This document shows positions 25,321 to 37,042 of a stretch of DNA of 64,000 nt, piece by piece; the stretch's first letter is position 1; every line of letters begins with the position of its first letter. The stretch covers positions 6,639,730-6,703,729 of the forward strand of contig CAIIXF020000007.1 of the NCBI GenBank assembly GCA_903813345.2. Reading direction: 5' to 3'. This stretch comes from Owenia fusiformis (taxonomy: Eukaryota > Annelida > Polychaeta > Sabellida > Oweniidae). A program made the translations under genes and the position numbers. The notes below the pieces were generated by a model. That model was not told the origin of the DNA and made no database searches. It saw only the letters and a list, made by a program, of their open reading frames with translations.

Positions 25321-27648
25321 TTATTATTAGACTCCAGATTGAAAATCTGGAGTCTATTGTTTTTGCCTGTTTTCTTATTAGACTCCAGATGAAAATCTGG
25401 AGTCTATTGCTTTCGTCAGTTTTCTTTATTATTATTCTTTCAGAATCTTCCTCCTTCCCAGATTTCTCACCAACTAGAAGAGCTTACTTTAAGCTGCTTA
25501 CATGATTAACTAGGGAATGTATCTGGGATGATGGGAAATTATGTCAAATTTTTATCTAGGTCAAAGGTCAAGAACTAGGTCAAATCCAGTACTTTGTCAC
25601 TTTTTCCCATTATCTCGGTCGTCCTTCAATATTTTTGATCCTGGTTTTTTTCATTGTGTTCCTCATAAAAAAGTAGAAAACCTAGGGTCGATTTAGTTTT
25701 TTGGTATCTCAAACCGATTTCGAGATATCAGTGTCCGAAAACGAGGTCCAAAAAAAATTTCACCGAATCCAATGTCCAGGATATCAGTCTTATAGGAAAT
25801 TTTCTCAGGATTCCAAATCTGAAAACAAAATTTCGATCTGACTTCCGGTTCAGATGTTATGGCGTTTTGAAAATTCAAAAATCGCTAAATTTGGTGCCCC
25901 ATGTTAATTCAATGGGAAAAAATATTTTTTTGAAGTGTAAAATTCGAGATATAGACTAAGCACAGCTAAACATAATGGAAGCCCATAAAAGAAAGGGACC
26001 ACAAGACCTTATTTTCATAAAAGTTTGGACACCAAAATGCCTAGGTCAAAATCTAGGTCAAATTCAAAGTTTTTCCTTATTTTTGCGATTCTGACACTAC
26101 AGATTAATTATATTCTTCGAAAATTTGTATACATGTAGCCAAGAGTGTGCTAATAGTGTTAGCCTTTTGCCGTCAGAAAGTATTTTGACCCACTTTTGAG
26201 ATATGGTGTCCGAAAAGTAGGTCAAACTAAAAAGTTCTCCAAATTTAACGTATGAGTTATGAATTAAGGGTAGAATTTTCTCAGGAATCCAAATCTGCAA
26301 ACCAAATTTCAGTCCGACTATTGGTTTGGAATTTATGTCGTTTTGATAGCTCAAAAATCGCTAAATTTGTTGCCCCATGTTATGGCAATGGGAAAAAAGA
26401 TTTTTTTGAAGTGTAAAATACGAGATATAGACTGAGTACAGCTTAATATAATGAAAGCCTATTAAAGAAGAGGACCTCGAAGGCTACTTAGCTCCAAAAT
26501 TTGGACACCAAAATGCCTAGGTCAAAATCTAGGTCAAATTTATAGTTTTCCCTTATTTTTGCGATTCTGACACTATATTTAAATGATTTGCTTTAAAGTT
26601 TTGTATACAGGTAGCAAAGAGTATGCTAATAGTGTAAGCGTTTTGCCGTCAGAAAGTATTTTGACCCACTTTTGAGATATGGTGTCCAAAAAGTAGGCCA
26701 AAGTAAAAAGTTTTCCAAATTTAACGTATGAGTTATGAATTATGGGTAGAATTTTCTCAGAAATCTAGATCTGCAAACCAAATTTCGATCCGACTACTTG
26801 TTCTGAAGTTATGGCGTTTTGAGATCTCAAAAATTGCTAAATTTGGTGCCCCATGTTAAATCAAAGGGACCGAATAATTTTTTGAAGTGTAAAAATACGA
26901 GATAAAGAATGAGTACAGCTAAACATAATGAAATCCCATAGAAGAAGGGGACCTCAAAAGCTACTTTCCTTCAAAGTTTGGACACCAAAATACCTAGTTC
27001 AAAATCTAGGTCAAATTCATAGTTTTTTTTATTTTGCGATTCTGACACTACACTTCAATGATATTCTCCGAAATTTTGTATACTTGTAGCAAAGAGTGTG
27101 CTAATAATGTAACATTTTGCCGTCAATAAGTTTTATGACCCACTTTTGAGATATGGTGTCCGAAATGTAGGTCAAAATAAAAAAATCTCCAATTTTAAAG
27201 TATGAGTTATGAATTAGGGGTAGAATTTCCTCAGGAATCCGGATCTGAAATTAAAATTGCAATCCGACCCCCGGTTAAGATTCTACGCCATTTTGAAGTT
27301 TGAAATTCGCACGTGCCAGTATTCACGATGCAGATTGATCAAATATACTTTCAAAACTTCCTGCATACCCTACTTTACCTCTCTACCTACTCAGCTACTT
27401 ATTTGACTACTTACTCAATTACTTAATTAGTTATTACTTACTTAGCAACTTACTCAGCTACTAACTCAGGTACCTACTCAGCTACTTACTCAGCTTTTTA
27501 CTCAGTTACTTACTCAGCTACTTACTCAACTACTACTAAGGTTCTTACTCAGCTAATTACTCAGTTACTCACTCAGCTCTTTACTGATCTATCTAGGTCA
27601 AATAAATCTGGAGTCTTAAATTGAACTTGTTCAATTTCACAAATCTAG
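25321..27648 (+). mobile_element. Array element 13
   Basis: Two hairpin modules (25329-25355 and 25380-25405) are followed by units near 25760, 26240, 26715 and 27185, a minisatellite at 27375-27590 and the 3' palindrome at 27618-27637. Confidence 0.75.
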
Positions 27649-29539
27649 TTATTATTCTTTCTTCCTCCTAACAGATTTTCTCTCCAACTATAACATCTTA
27701 CTTAATCCAACCTACATGGTTAACTAGGGAATGTATCTGGCTTTCTGGGAAATTAGGTCAAATTTTTATCTAGGTCAAAGGTCAAGAACTAGGTCAAATC
27801 CAGTACTTTGTCACTTTTTCCCATTATCTCGGTCGTCCTTCAATATTTTTGATCCGGTTTTTTTTCATTGTGTTCCTCATAAAAAAGTAGAAAAGTTAGG
27901 TTATTTAGTTTTTTGGTATCTCAAACCGATTTCGAGATATCAGTGTCCGAAAACGAGGTCCAAAAAAAAGTTCTCCGAATCCAATGTCCAGGATATCAGT
28001 CTTATAGGAAATTTTCTCAGGATTCCGAATCTGAAAACCAAATTTCGATTTGACTTCCGGTTCAGAAGTTATGGCGTTTTGAAAATTCAAAAATCGCTAA
28101 ATTTGGTGCCCCATGTTAATTCAATGGGAAAAAATATTTTTTTGAAGTGTAAAATACGAGATATAGACTAAGCACAGCTAAACATAATGTTAGCCCATAA
28201 AAGAAAGGGACCACAAGACCTTCTTTTCATAAAAAATTTGGACACCAAAATGCCTAGGTCAAAATCTAGGTCAAATTCAAAGTTTTTCCTTATTTTTGCG
28301 ATTCTGACACTACAGATTAATTATATTCTTCGAAATTTTTTATACATGTAGCCAAGAGTGTGCTAATAGTGTTAGCCTTTTGCCGTCAGAAAGTATTTTG
28401 ACCCACTTTTGAGATATGGTGTCCGAAAAGTAGGTCAAACTAAAAAGTTCTCCAAATTTTACGTATGAGTTATGAATTAAGGGAAGAATTTTCTCAGAAA
28501 TCCAAATCTGCAAACCAAATTTCAATCCGACTTTTGGTTCGGAAGTTATGTCGTTTTGAAAGCTCAAAAATCGCTAAATTTGGTGCCCCATGTTATGGCA
28601 ATGGGAAAAAGATTTTTTTGAAGTGTAAAATACGAAATATAGACTAAGAACAGCTTTACATAATGAAAGCCTATAAAAGAAAGGGACCTCAAAATCTAGC
28701 TAGCTTCACAATTTGGACACCAAAATGCCTAGGTCAAAATCTAGGTCAAATTTATAGTTTTAACTTATTTTTGCGATTCTGACACTACACTTTAATTATT
28801 TGCTTCAAAATTTTGGATACAGGTAGCAAAGAGTGTGCTAATAGTGTTAGCCTTTTGCCGTCAGAAAGTATTTTGACCCACTTTTGAGATATAGTGTCCG
28901 AAAAGTAGGTCAACATGAAAGTTTCTCCAAATTTAACGTATGAGTTATGAATTAAGGGTAGAATTTTCTCAGGAATCCGAATCTGCAAATCAAATTTCAA
29001 TCCGACACTCGGTTTGGAAGTAATGGCGTTTTGAAAAATTAAAAAATTGGTATTTTGATATCCCATGTTATGTCAATTATCTTTGTCACTATTCGTCATT
29101 ATTCCTTTATCTTACTTTCATCATGTAGCTTAAAGACAGTCCTTTCATTATTGTAACTGTCTTTTTTGATTACTCTTACCGATTTTGAGGAATGGCGTCC
29201 GGAAAGTAGGTCAACACAAAAAGTTCTCAAAATTTAATGTATGAGTTATGACACAAACGTAGAATTTTCTCAGAAATTCGAATCTGCAAACCAAATTTCG
29301 ACCCAAATTCTGGTTAGATAGTTATAGTTGTTTGAAGTCTCGAAAAGTCGATATTATGATATCCCCATGTTAAGCCAATGGAGACGAAGATAACTTACTT
29401 AAGAGTTGTCTAAATGTCTGTATTCTAGATGACTCAGCTTATTCTGAATGGCTCAGCTTACAGTATTTTGGATGACTCAGCTTAAAAATAGTTTTAAATC
29501 TGGAGTCTTAAATTGAACTTGTTCAATTTACATGTCTAG
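27649..29539 (+). mobile_element. Array element 14
   Basis: There is no 5' hairpin. Units begin near 27965, 28450, 28925 and 29225. The tail is of the GATGACTCAGCTTA type and the 3' palindrome lies at 29510-29529. Confidence 0.75.
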
Positions 29540-31609
29540 TTATTCTTCTTCTTCTTCCTCCTTCCCAGATTTCTCACCAACTAGAAGAGCTTACTTTAAG
29601 CTGCTTACATGATTAACTAGGGAATGTATCTGGCTTTCTGGGAAATTAGGTCAAATTTTTATCTAGGTCAAAGGTCAAGAACTAGGTCAAATCCAGTACT
29701 TTGTCACTTTTTCCCATTATCTCAGTCGTCCTTCAATATTTTTGATCCTGGTTTTTTTCATTGTGTTCCTCATAAAAAAGTAGAAAACCTTGGGTCGATT
29801 TAGTTTTTTGGTATCTCAAACCGATTTCGAGATATCAGTGTCCGAAAACGAGGTCCAAAAAAAATTTCACCGAATCCATTGTCCAGGATATCAGTCTTAT
29901 GGGAAATGTTCTCAGGATTCCGAATCTGAAAACCAAATTTCGATCTGACTTCCGGTTCAGAAGTTATGGCGTTTTGAAAATTCAAAAATCGCTAAATTTG
30001 GTGCCCCATGTTAATTCAATGGGAAAAAATATTTTTTTGAAGTGTAAAATACGAGATATAGACTAAGCACAGCTAAACATAATGGAAGCCCATAAAAGAA
30101 AGGGACCACAAGACCTTCTTTTCATAAAAATTTGGACACCAAAATGCCTAGGTCAAAATCTAGGTCAAATTCAAAGTTTTTCCTTATTTTTGCGATTCTG
30201 ACACTACAGATTAATTATATTCTTCGAAAATTTGTGTACATGTAGCCAAGAGTGTGCTAATAGTGTAAGCCTTTTGCCGTCAGGAAGTATTTTGACCCAC
30301 TTTTGAGATATGGTGTCCGAAAAGTAGGTCAAACTAAAAAGTTCTCCAAATTTAACGTATGAGTTATGAATTAAGGGTAGAATTTTCTCAGGAATCCAAA
30401 TCTGCAAACCAAATTTCAATCCAGCTTTTGGTTTGGAATTTATGTCGTTTTGATAGCTCAAAAATCGCTAAATTTGGTGCCCCATGTTATGGCAATGGGA
30501 AAAAAGATTTTTTTGAAGTGTAAAATACAAGATATAGACTGAGTACAGCTTAATTTAATGAAAGCCTATTAAAGAAGGGGACCTCGAAGGCTACTTAGCT
30601 CCAAAATTTGGACACCAAAATGCCTAGGTCAAAATCTAGGTCAAATTTATAGTTTTCCCTTATTTTTTCGATTCTGACACTATATTTAAATGATTTGCTT
30701 TAAAATTTTGTATACAGGTAGCAAAGAGTATGCTAATAGTGTTAGCGTTTTGCCGTCAGAAAGTATTTTGACCCACTTTTGAGATATGGTGTCCAAAAAG
30801 TAGGCCAAAGTAAAAAGTTTTCCAAATTTAACGTATGAGTTATGAATTAAAGGTAGAATTTTCTCAGAAATCTAGATCTGCAAACCAAATTTCGATCCGA
30901 CTACTTGTTCTGAAGTTATGGCGTTTTGAGATCTCAAAAATCGCTAAATTTGGTGCCCCATGTTAAATCAATGGGACCAAATAATTTTTTGAAGTGTAAA
31001 AATACGAGATATAGAATGAGTACAGCTAAACATGATGAAAGCCCATAGGAGAAGGGGACCTCAAAAGCTACTTTCCTTCAAAGTTTGGACACCAAAATAC
31101 CTAGTTTAAAAAATCTAGGTCAAATTCATAGTTTTTTCTTATTTTGCGATTCTGACACTACACTTCAATGATATTCTCCGAAATTTTGTATACTTGTAGC
31201 AAAAATTGCAATCCGACCCCCGGTTTAGATTCTACGCCATTTTGAAGTTTGAAATTCGCACTTGCCAGTATTCACGATGCAGATTGATCAAATATACTTT
31301 CAAAAATTCCTGCATACCCTACTTTACCTCTCTACCTACTCAGCTACTTATTTGACTACTTACTCAATTACTTAATTAGTTATTACTTACTTAGCAACTT
31401 ACTCAGCTACTAACTCAGGTACTTACTCAGCTACTTACTCAGCTACCTACTCAGCTTTTTACTCAGTTACTTACTCAGCTACTTACTCAACTACTACTAA
31501 GGTACTTACTCAGCTAATTACTCAGTTACTTACTCAGCTCTTTACTGATCTATCTAGGTAAAATAAATCTGGAGTCTTAAATTGAACTTGTTCAATTTCA
31601 CAAATCTAG
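29540..31609 (+). mobile_element. Array element 15, near-duplicate of element 6
   Basis: It follows element 6 closely from the leader to the 3' end. This includes the internal deletion junction (near 31200), TTTAAAAAATCTAGG, and the minisatellite at 31330-31550. The 3' palindrome is at 31579-31598. Confidence 0.75.
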
Positions 31610-33205
31610 TTATTCTTCTTTTTCTTCCTCCTAACAGATTTTCTCTCCAACTATAACATCTTACTTAATCCAACTTACATGGTTAACTAAAGACTGTATC
31701 CGGCTTTCTGGGAAATTAGGTCAAATTTTTATCTAGGTCAAAGGTCAAGAACTAGGTCAAATCTTACATTTTCAACATTCTTCATCATATCTTCGTCAAT
31801 ATTCTTCGTAACTCCTTCATCTTTTTTTCATCGTGTAGCTTAGAAAAAGGCAAATCAAAGATATGACATCAGAATTTTGATTACTTTTACCGATTTTGAG
31901 ATATGGCGTCCGGAAAGTAGGTCAGAACAAAAAGTTATCTAAATTCAACATTTGAGTTATGAAATAAGTGTAGAATGATCTCAGGAATCCGAATCTGCAA
32001 ACCAAATTTGGATCGGATTTCCGGTTCGGAAGTTATGGCGTTTTGAAAGCTCAAAAATCGCTAAATTTGGTGCCTATGTTAAGTCAATGGGAAAAAAGAC
32101 TTTTTCGAAGTGTAAAATACAAGATATAGACTGAGTACAGCTTAACATAATGAATGCTTATAAAAGAAGGGGACCTCAAAAGCTACATAGCTTCAAAATT
32201 TGGACACCAAAATGCCTAGGTCAAAATCTAGGTCAAATTCATAGTTTTTCCTTATTTTTACGATTCTGACACTACACTTTAATAATTTACTTCAAAATTT
32301 TGTATACAGGTAGCAAAGAGTGTGCTAATAGTGTTAGCGTTTTGCCGTCAGAAAGTATTTTGACCCACTTTTGAGATATGGTGTCCGAAAAGTAGGTCAA
32401 AATAAAAAGTTCTCCAAATTTAACATATGAGCTATGAATTAAGAGAAGGATTTTCCCAGGAATCCGAATCTGCAAACCATATTTCAATCAGACTTTCGGT
32501 TCGGAAGTTATGGCATTTTGAAAGCTCAAAAATCGCTAAATTTGGTGCCCCATGTTATGTCAATGAGAAAAAAGTTTTTTTGAAGTGTAAAATACCAGAT
32601 ATAAACCGAGTACAGCTTAACATTCTGAAAGCCTATAAAAGAAGGGAACCTCGAACGGTATCTAGCTTTAAAATTTGGACACCAAAATGCCTAGGTCAAA
32701 ATCTAGGTCAAATTCATAGTTTTTTCCTTATTTTTGCGATTCTGACATTATACTTTAATGATTTGCTTCGAAATTTTGTATACAGGTAGCATTGAGTGTG
32801 CATATAGTGTTAGCCTTCTGCCGTCAGAAAGTATTTTGACCCACTTTTGAGATATGGTGTCTGAAAGTAGGTCAAAATAAAAAGTTCTCCAAATTTAACG
32901 TATGAGTTATGAATTAAGGGTAGGATTTTCTCAGGAATCAGAATCTTTAAACCAAATTTCGATCCAACTTCTGATTAGATAGTTATAGCGGTTTGAAGTC
33001 TCGAAAAGTCGATATGATGATATCCCCATGTTAAGCCAATGGAGTCGAAGATAACATTCTTAAGAGTTGTCTAAATGTCTATATTCTAGCTGACTCAGCT
33101 TATTCTGAATGACTCAGCTTACAAGTATTTGGATGACTCAGCTTAAAAAAAGTCTGAAATCTGGAGTCTTAAATTGAACTTGTTCAATTTACATGTCTAG
33201 TTATA
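31610..33205 (+). mobile_element. Array element 16, last of the array
   Basis: The leader matches that of element 9. Units begin near 31933, 32410 and 32888, and the tail contains GCTGACTCAGC. The 3' palindrome is at 33171-33190 and CTAG at 33197-33200. TTATAATT follows, then the retrotransposon. Confidence 0.75.
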
Positions 33206-36200
33206 ATTATACTCTTCTCTCAAATGCATGTAACAGATTCAACTGGGAAACAATTGGTTATATCCGCATGGAACGTTAACGGGTTGAATGCATCGAATGT
33301 AAGGCTACATATGCTTTGCGAAAATTCGGATATTGTATGTATAAATGAACATTGGTTATTTGAAGGAAGTCTTAACGAACTACAAAATGTTCATGACAGA
33401 TTCACTTATACAGCTGCTAGTAGTAAATCCTTGGATCCCTTAGATCAGGGCCATGTTATTGGAAATGGTGGGGTTGCAATACTATGGCGGAAGTCACTTA
33501 GTCACTGCATCTTTCCAGTAGTGAAATACAAGACCGATCGAGTGATTGTAATTAAAGTTCTACAGCCCCCCTACAAATGTGTTTATGTCATATGTTGTTA
33601 TCTGCCCCATGCAAACTGTAAAACGGAAAATTTCCTCGAGGTATTAGATTATCTAGAGAACGTTCTTGAAGAGGTATCATCTCAGAACAGTAACTGTGTT
33701 ATAATTGGAGACATGAACGCTCACTTTGGCGATAGTGTAGGTACACGTGGTACAGGTGCAATCTCAAATAACGGTAAACTCCTGAATCAAATGTGTAAAC
33801 GAACTGGTTTGACTCCTATAGATATGTTCCCAATTTGTACGGGACCAACATATACGTTCTTTAGGGATTATACTGGTGAGTCGTACATTGACCATATTCT
33901 TGTCACCGGCGGTCTTGTTTCAAAATGCTTAAATGTAAAAGTGTTTGATGAAGATTTAACAAATATGTCAGATAATTTGCCAATTAAAGTAACTCTAAAT
34001 ATTGAAACTCAACCAGCAGCGAGAAAAAACGAGTCTCGTTCTTATAAGTCACGCCCCGCATGGAATAAAGCTACAGATGAGCACTTGAAACAATATAAGC
34101 AACTGATGAATGTGAAAATTTCTAGCCTGATACGAGATATGAATAAAAGTGGCAGTATGTCAAACATGGACATTGAACTATTTTTTAATGAATTGTCCGA
34201 TATAATTAATGATGTAACCTCCCAGTCCTTACCAAAATCAAGGTTCAACAAACATTTAAAACCATATTGGACGGAGACTGTAAAAGAATGCTTGAAACAA
34301 AAGAAAATGACGTGGAATAGATGGAAGTTCTATGGAAAATCTAGAGAGCCAGAAAATGCATATTGGAAGGCTTACAAGGACGCAAAAAGAATGTTTAGAA
34401 AGGCAATCCGTAGGGCTCAATATGATTTTGAAATTAAGTGTCAAAAGGAAATTGATGACGCTGCAGATTTATCCTTAAACAAGTTTTGGTACTTGATCAA
34501 ACAACGCAAGGGTAATTTGTGTAAATCCATCGCAATACGAAATGATGAAGGACTAGTGCTCACTGAGCCCGATGAAGTACTAATGGAATGGAAGTCCTAT
34601 TTTGAGAAGCTAGTGTCCCTCAAGAAAGATACACCATATGACAGCGAATTTGAAAAGATGATTAATAATGAAGTAGATGAAATGAAACGAGACAGTTTTA
34701 ACAATGACGACGGAGCTTTCACAGAGGCATTAACGTGCAATGAAGTACATCTAATCACATCCAAGTTAAAAAATGGGAAAGCTCCCGGGTGGGATCAAAT
34801 TACACCGGAGCACATTAAGAATGGGGGAGATTTATTAATCCAAGCTCTAACACTTCTGTACAATGAGATGGTACGCACTGAATATGTCCCAGAAAGTTTT
34901 AAGCTAGGACTGCTCATACCTCTCTTCAAGGGTGGTAACAAGGACATCTTATCAAAAGATGACCATCGTGGCATTACATTGATGACCACGTACATGAAAA
35001 TGTTCGAGAGAATTATGATGTCAAGAAGCCAATTATGTGCACAAACAGAAGAGGTTTCAAACATGCAAGGTGTTAACAAGGCCAAATGTTCTAGTCTTCA
35101 CACATCTCTTGTTACAAGAGAAGCAATAGCAACAGGTTTAGAAAACGGTAATAATGTCATTGTGACGTCATTAGACATTAAAAAAGCTTTTGATGGCGTT
35201 TGGCATATTGGGTTGTATCATAAAATGTATAAACAGGGAATAAACGGCAAACTATGGAGAATGCTAAGAAATTGTTATGATGGATATAAATGTGCTATTA
35301 AATTGAATGTGAACATAGACTCAATGTTTAAAGCAGTTAAAGAGGATTTAAATATTCCCCAAGCAATATCTCGGTTTCTAAGTGAAAATGCAAATATTTC
35401 AGATCTGTTTCCTGTGGAGCAGGGTGTGCACCAAGGTGGTGTTTGGTCAATGGAATTATACGCAAGGTACACCAATGAACTACTAAATGAGATATGTGAT
35501 AGTATGACTGGATGTTCTATAGGAAATGTTGTATGTAGCTGCCCCACGTTTGCTGATGACATGAACTTATTAGCATATCATGGTAATACAATGCAGGTTC
35601 TACTGCGTAAAGTTTTTGATTATAGCTGCAGATGGAGATTTCAGTTTCACCCAAAGAAATGTAAGGCCGTTGTGTTTAGTAGAGAGAGAAACCCCCCAAA
35701 ACCAATTCTGAAATTAGGGAATCACATTATTCCCATCGAGAATTCAATAGATCATGTTGGGCTGCCACTTACAAATAGCAATTCAGTAAAAGAATACATG
35801 GACACACGTATCTCGAAAGGAAGACGAGCAATGATTGCCTATTTAGGAACTACAGCCAGCAATAACAATCCAACAAATCCTCTAACAGCGTCAAAGATTT
35901 ACTGGTCAATATGTTTCCCCACTATGACGTATGGAATGAGTCTTTTGCCTCTTAAAGATACGGACTATGACAGGCTAGAGACAGCACACAGGGGAATAGC
36001 AAAGAAGATACAAGGGCTTCCTATCACGACCAGCAACCAGGCAACCATACAACAACTTGGTTGGAGAGACGTAACGTCAAAGATCGTAGTAGACAAAATC
36101 ATGTTAGTGTGGCAATTGTTATCTCTACCAATGAACAATGTATATAAGATGATCGCGATAATGAGAATCATAGCGTACAGAACACGTGATCTAGCTTTAG

Positions 36201-37042
36201 TGTCCCCTATTGGTGATTGCATGAGAGTAGCTGAACGTCTAGGCATTCAGCACAAAATATATGATATGATAGATACAGGAATGGTACCAAGTAAATGCGA
36301 ATGGAAGAAGATGGTGTCAGATAATACAAGAGAATATGCAATGTGGCAGTGGAAAATACAGTGTATGTTCAATCACAACGCTTCCCTATATAGGAATGTA
36401 ATACGCTTTGGCACACCAATAGTGTGGTGGAAAATTGCATTTCGCGAATGCCAATATATTCGCATATGTAAGACAATGATGATCCTACTAACTGGAGGGA
36501 GTAATCTATGTGCTATCACAGGCAAATGGGGCGACATGAAAGACAGGCATAACGGGCGACTATGTAAAGCTTGTGGTGAAGAGGATGAGACCTTGGAACA
36601 TTTCATGTTAAAATGTAAATATTTCTCAGCCGAACGAAAAATCATTCTAGATATAGTTAAAAATCACTCGCTGATATTGAATCAAAGTAATGAGCAAATT
36701 CTAAGACTAATATTTGGTGAAAATGAACAATTGGCACCTGATCAGTACATATTAATTGCGAAGAATGTTCATAAAATGTATACATGTGAAAGCAGAATGT
36801 AATTTGCGTATCTCAAATAGTCAAAATAACTCCAGAGCATTGGGCCTGTTGCGGTTACGGGTCAACGCGGTAGCCTGGCGTCCGGCCGTTTAATAGGGGG
36901 TGCTCTGGATGTGATGTGATTACTGATTATGTTCCTTATATGTATATAATGTATATAACTTTTTGCTAATTTATTTTATTTTATAAGAAATTGTACTCTT
37001 CAGAATTGGAGGAAATAAAGATACAAACAAACAAACAAACAA
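33206..37042 (+). mobile_element. Non-LTR retrotransposon (LINE), single EN-RT ORF seen
   Basis: The element has a short 5' segment, an uninterrupted 1,192-codon ORF, a 3' UTR with a GC-rich segment (36,840-36,900), AATAAAG near 37,014, and a tail of ACAA repeats ending about 37,042. No LTRs are present. A separate ORF1 is not seen, so the copy may be 5' truncated or belong to a single-ORF clade. Clade assignment was not possible by eye. Confidence 0.88.
33224..36802 (+). CDS. LINE endonuclease/reverse transcriptase polyprotein
   Basis: This 1,192-aa protein would nick target DNA and copy its own RNA at the nick. Residues ~10-260 form an APE-type endonuclease: SAWNVNGL, INEHW, IIGDMNAHFGD and YIDHIL are visible. 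The closing motif, usually SDH, reads SDN (residue 251), so endonuclease activity is doubtful. The reverse transcriptase spans roughly residues 500-800. It has KNGKAPGWDQ, HRGITL, LDIKKAFDGVW (motif A), GVHQGGVWS (motif B) and FADDMNLL (motif C catalytic Asp pair). A Cys/His cluster near the C terminus (CKACG..EHFMLKC) matches zinc-knuckle-like tails of other LINEs. The ATG is the first in-frame one and lies ~18 bp past the array, just before the endonuclease fold. The frame is fully open, suggesting a young insertion. Confidence 0.95.
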   Translation: MHVTDSTGKQLVISAWNVNGLNASNVRLHMLCENSDIVCINEHWLFEGSLNELQNVHDRFTYTAASSKSLDPLDQGHVIGNGGVAILWRKSLSHCIFPVVKYKTDRVIVIKVLQPPYKCVYVICCYLPHANCKTENFLEVLDYLENVLEEVSSQNSNCVIIGDMNAHFGDSVGTRGTGAISNNGKLLNQMCKRTGLTPIDMFPICTGPTYTFFRDYTGESYIDHILVTGGLVSKCLNVKVFDEDLTNMSDNLPIKVTLNIETQPAARKNESRSYKSRPAWNKATDEHLKQYKQLMNVKISSLIRDMNKSGSMSNMDIELFFNELSDIINDVTSQSLPKSRFNKHLKPYWTETVKECLKQKKMTWNRWKFYGKSREPENAYWKAYKDAKRMFRKAIRRAQYDFEIKCQKEIDDAADLSLNKFWYLIKQRKGNLCKSIAIRNDEGLVLTEPDEVLMEWKSYFEKLVSLKKDTPYDSEFEKMINNEVDEMKRDSFNNDDGAFTEALTCNEVHLITSKLKNGKAPGWDQITPEHIKNGGDLLIQALTLLYNEMVRTEYVPESFKLGLLIPLFKGGNKDILSKDDHRGITLMTTYMKMFERIMMSRSQLCAQTEEVSNMQGVNKAKCSSLHTSLVTREAIATGLENGNNVIVTSLDIKKAFDGVWHIGLYHKMYKQGINGKLWRMLRNCYDGYKCAIKLNVNIDSMFKAVKEDLNIPQAISRFLSENANISDLFPVEQGVHQGGVWSMELYARYTNELLNEICDSMTGCSIGNVVCSCPTFADDMNLLAYHGNTMQVLLRKVFDYSCRWRFQFHPKKCKAVVFSRERNPPKPILKLGNHIIPIENSIDHVGLPLTNSNSVKEYMDTRISKGRRAMIAYLGTTASNNNPTNPLTASKIYWSICFPTMTYGMSLLPLKDTDYDRLETAHRGIAKKIQGLPITTSNQATIQQLGWRDVTSKIVVDKIMLVWQLLSLPMNNVYKMIAIMRIIAYRTRDLALVSPIGDCMRVAERLGIQHKIYDMIDTGMVPSKCEWKKMVSDNTREYAMWQWKIQCMFNHNASLYRNVIRFGTPIVWWKIAFRECQYIRICKTMMILLTGGSNLCAITGKWGDMKDRHNGRLCKACGEEDETLEHFMLKCKYFSAERKIILDIVKNHSLILNQSNEQILRLIFGENEQLAPDQYILIAKNVHKMYTCESRM

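Larger units (their letters stand above)
1..33205 (+). mobile_element. Head-to-tail array of HINE-like (Helitron/Helentron-type) non-autonomous elements
   Basis: Fifteen 3' ends of one family and one 3' end of a sister family occur in the same orientation, at 2507, 8080, 9710, 11352, 12888, 14963, 17785, 19736, 20987, 22068, 23776, 25317, 27645, 29536, 31606 and 33197 (positions of the terminal CTAG). Each is preceded by ATCTGGAGTCT and a palindrome of 9-bp stem. Between ends lie ~475-bp tandem units rich in TAGGTCAAA. No transposase, Rep/helicase or other conserved protein is encoded. Terminal CTAG fits the CTRR end of Helitrons, while subterminal inverted repeats and tandem-repeat cores fit Helentron-derived HINEs. 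The class assignment is inference; the array structure is directly visible. Confidence 0.8.

Noticed and set aside
8099-25405. Evenly shaped hairpins reminiscent of a CRISPR array
   Set aside because: The hairpins are transposon end modules separated by element bodies of kilobases. There are no uniform spacers and no cas genes, and the DNA is eukaryotic.
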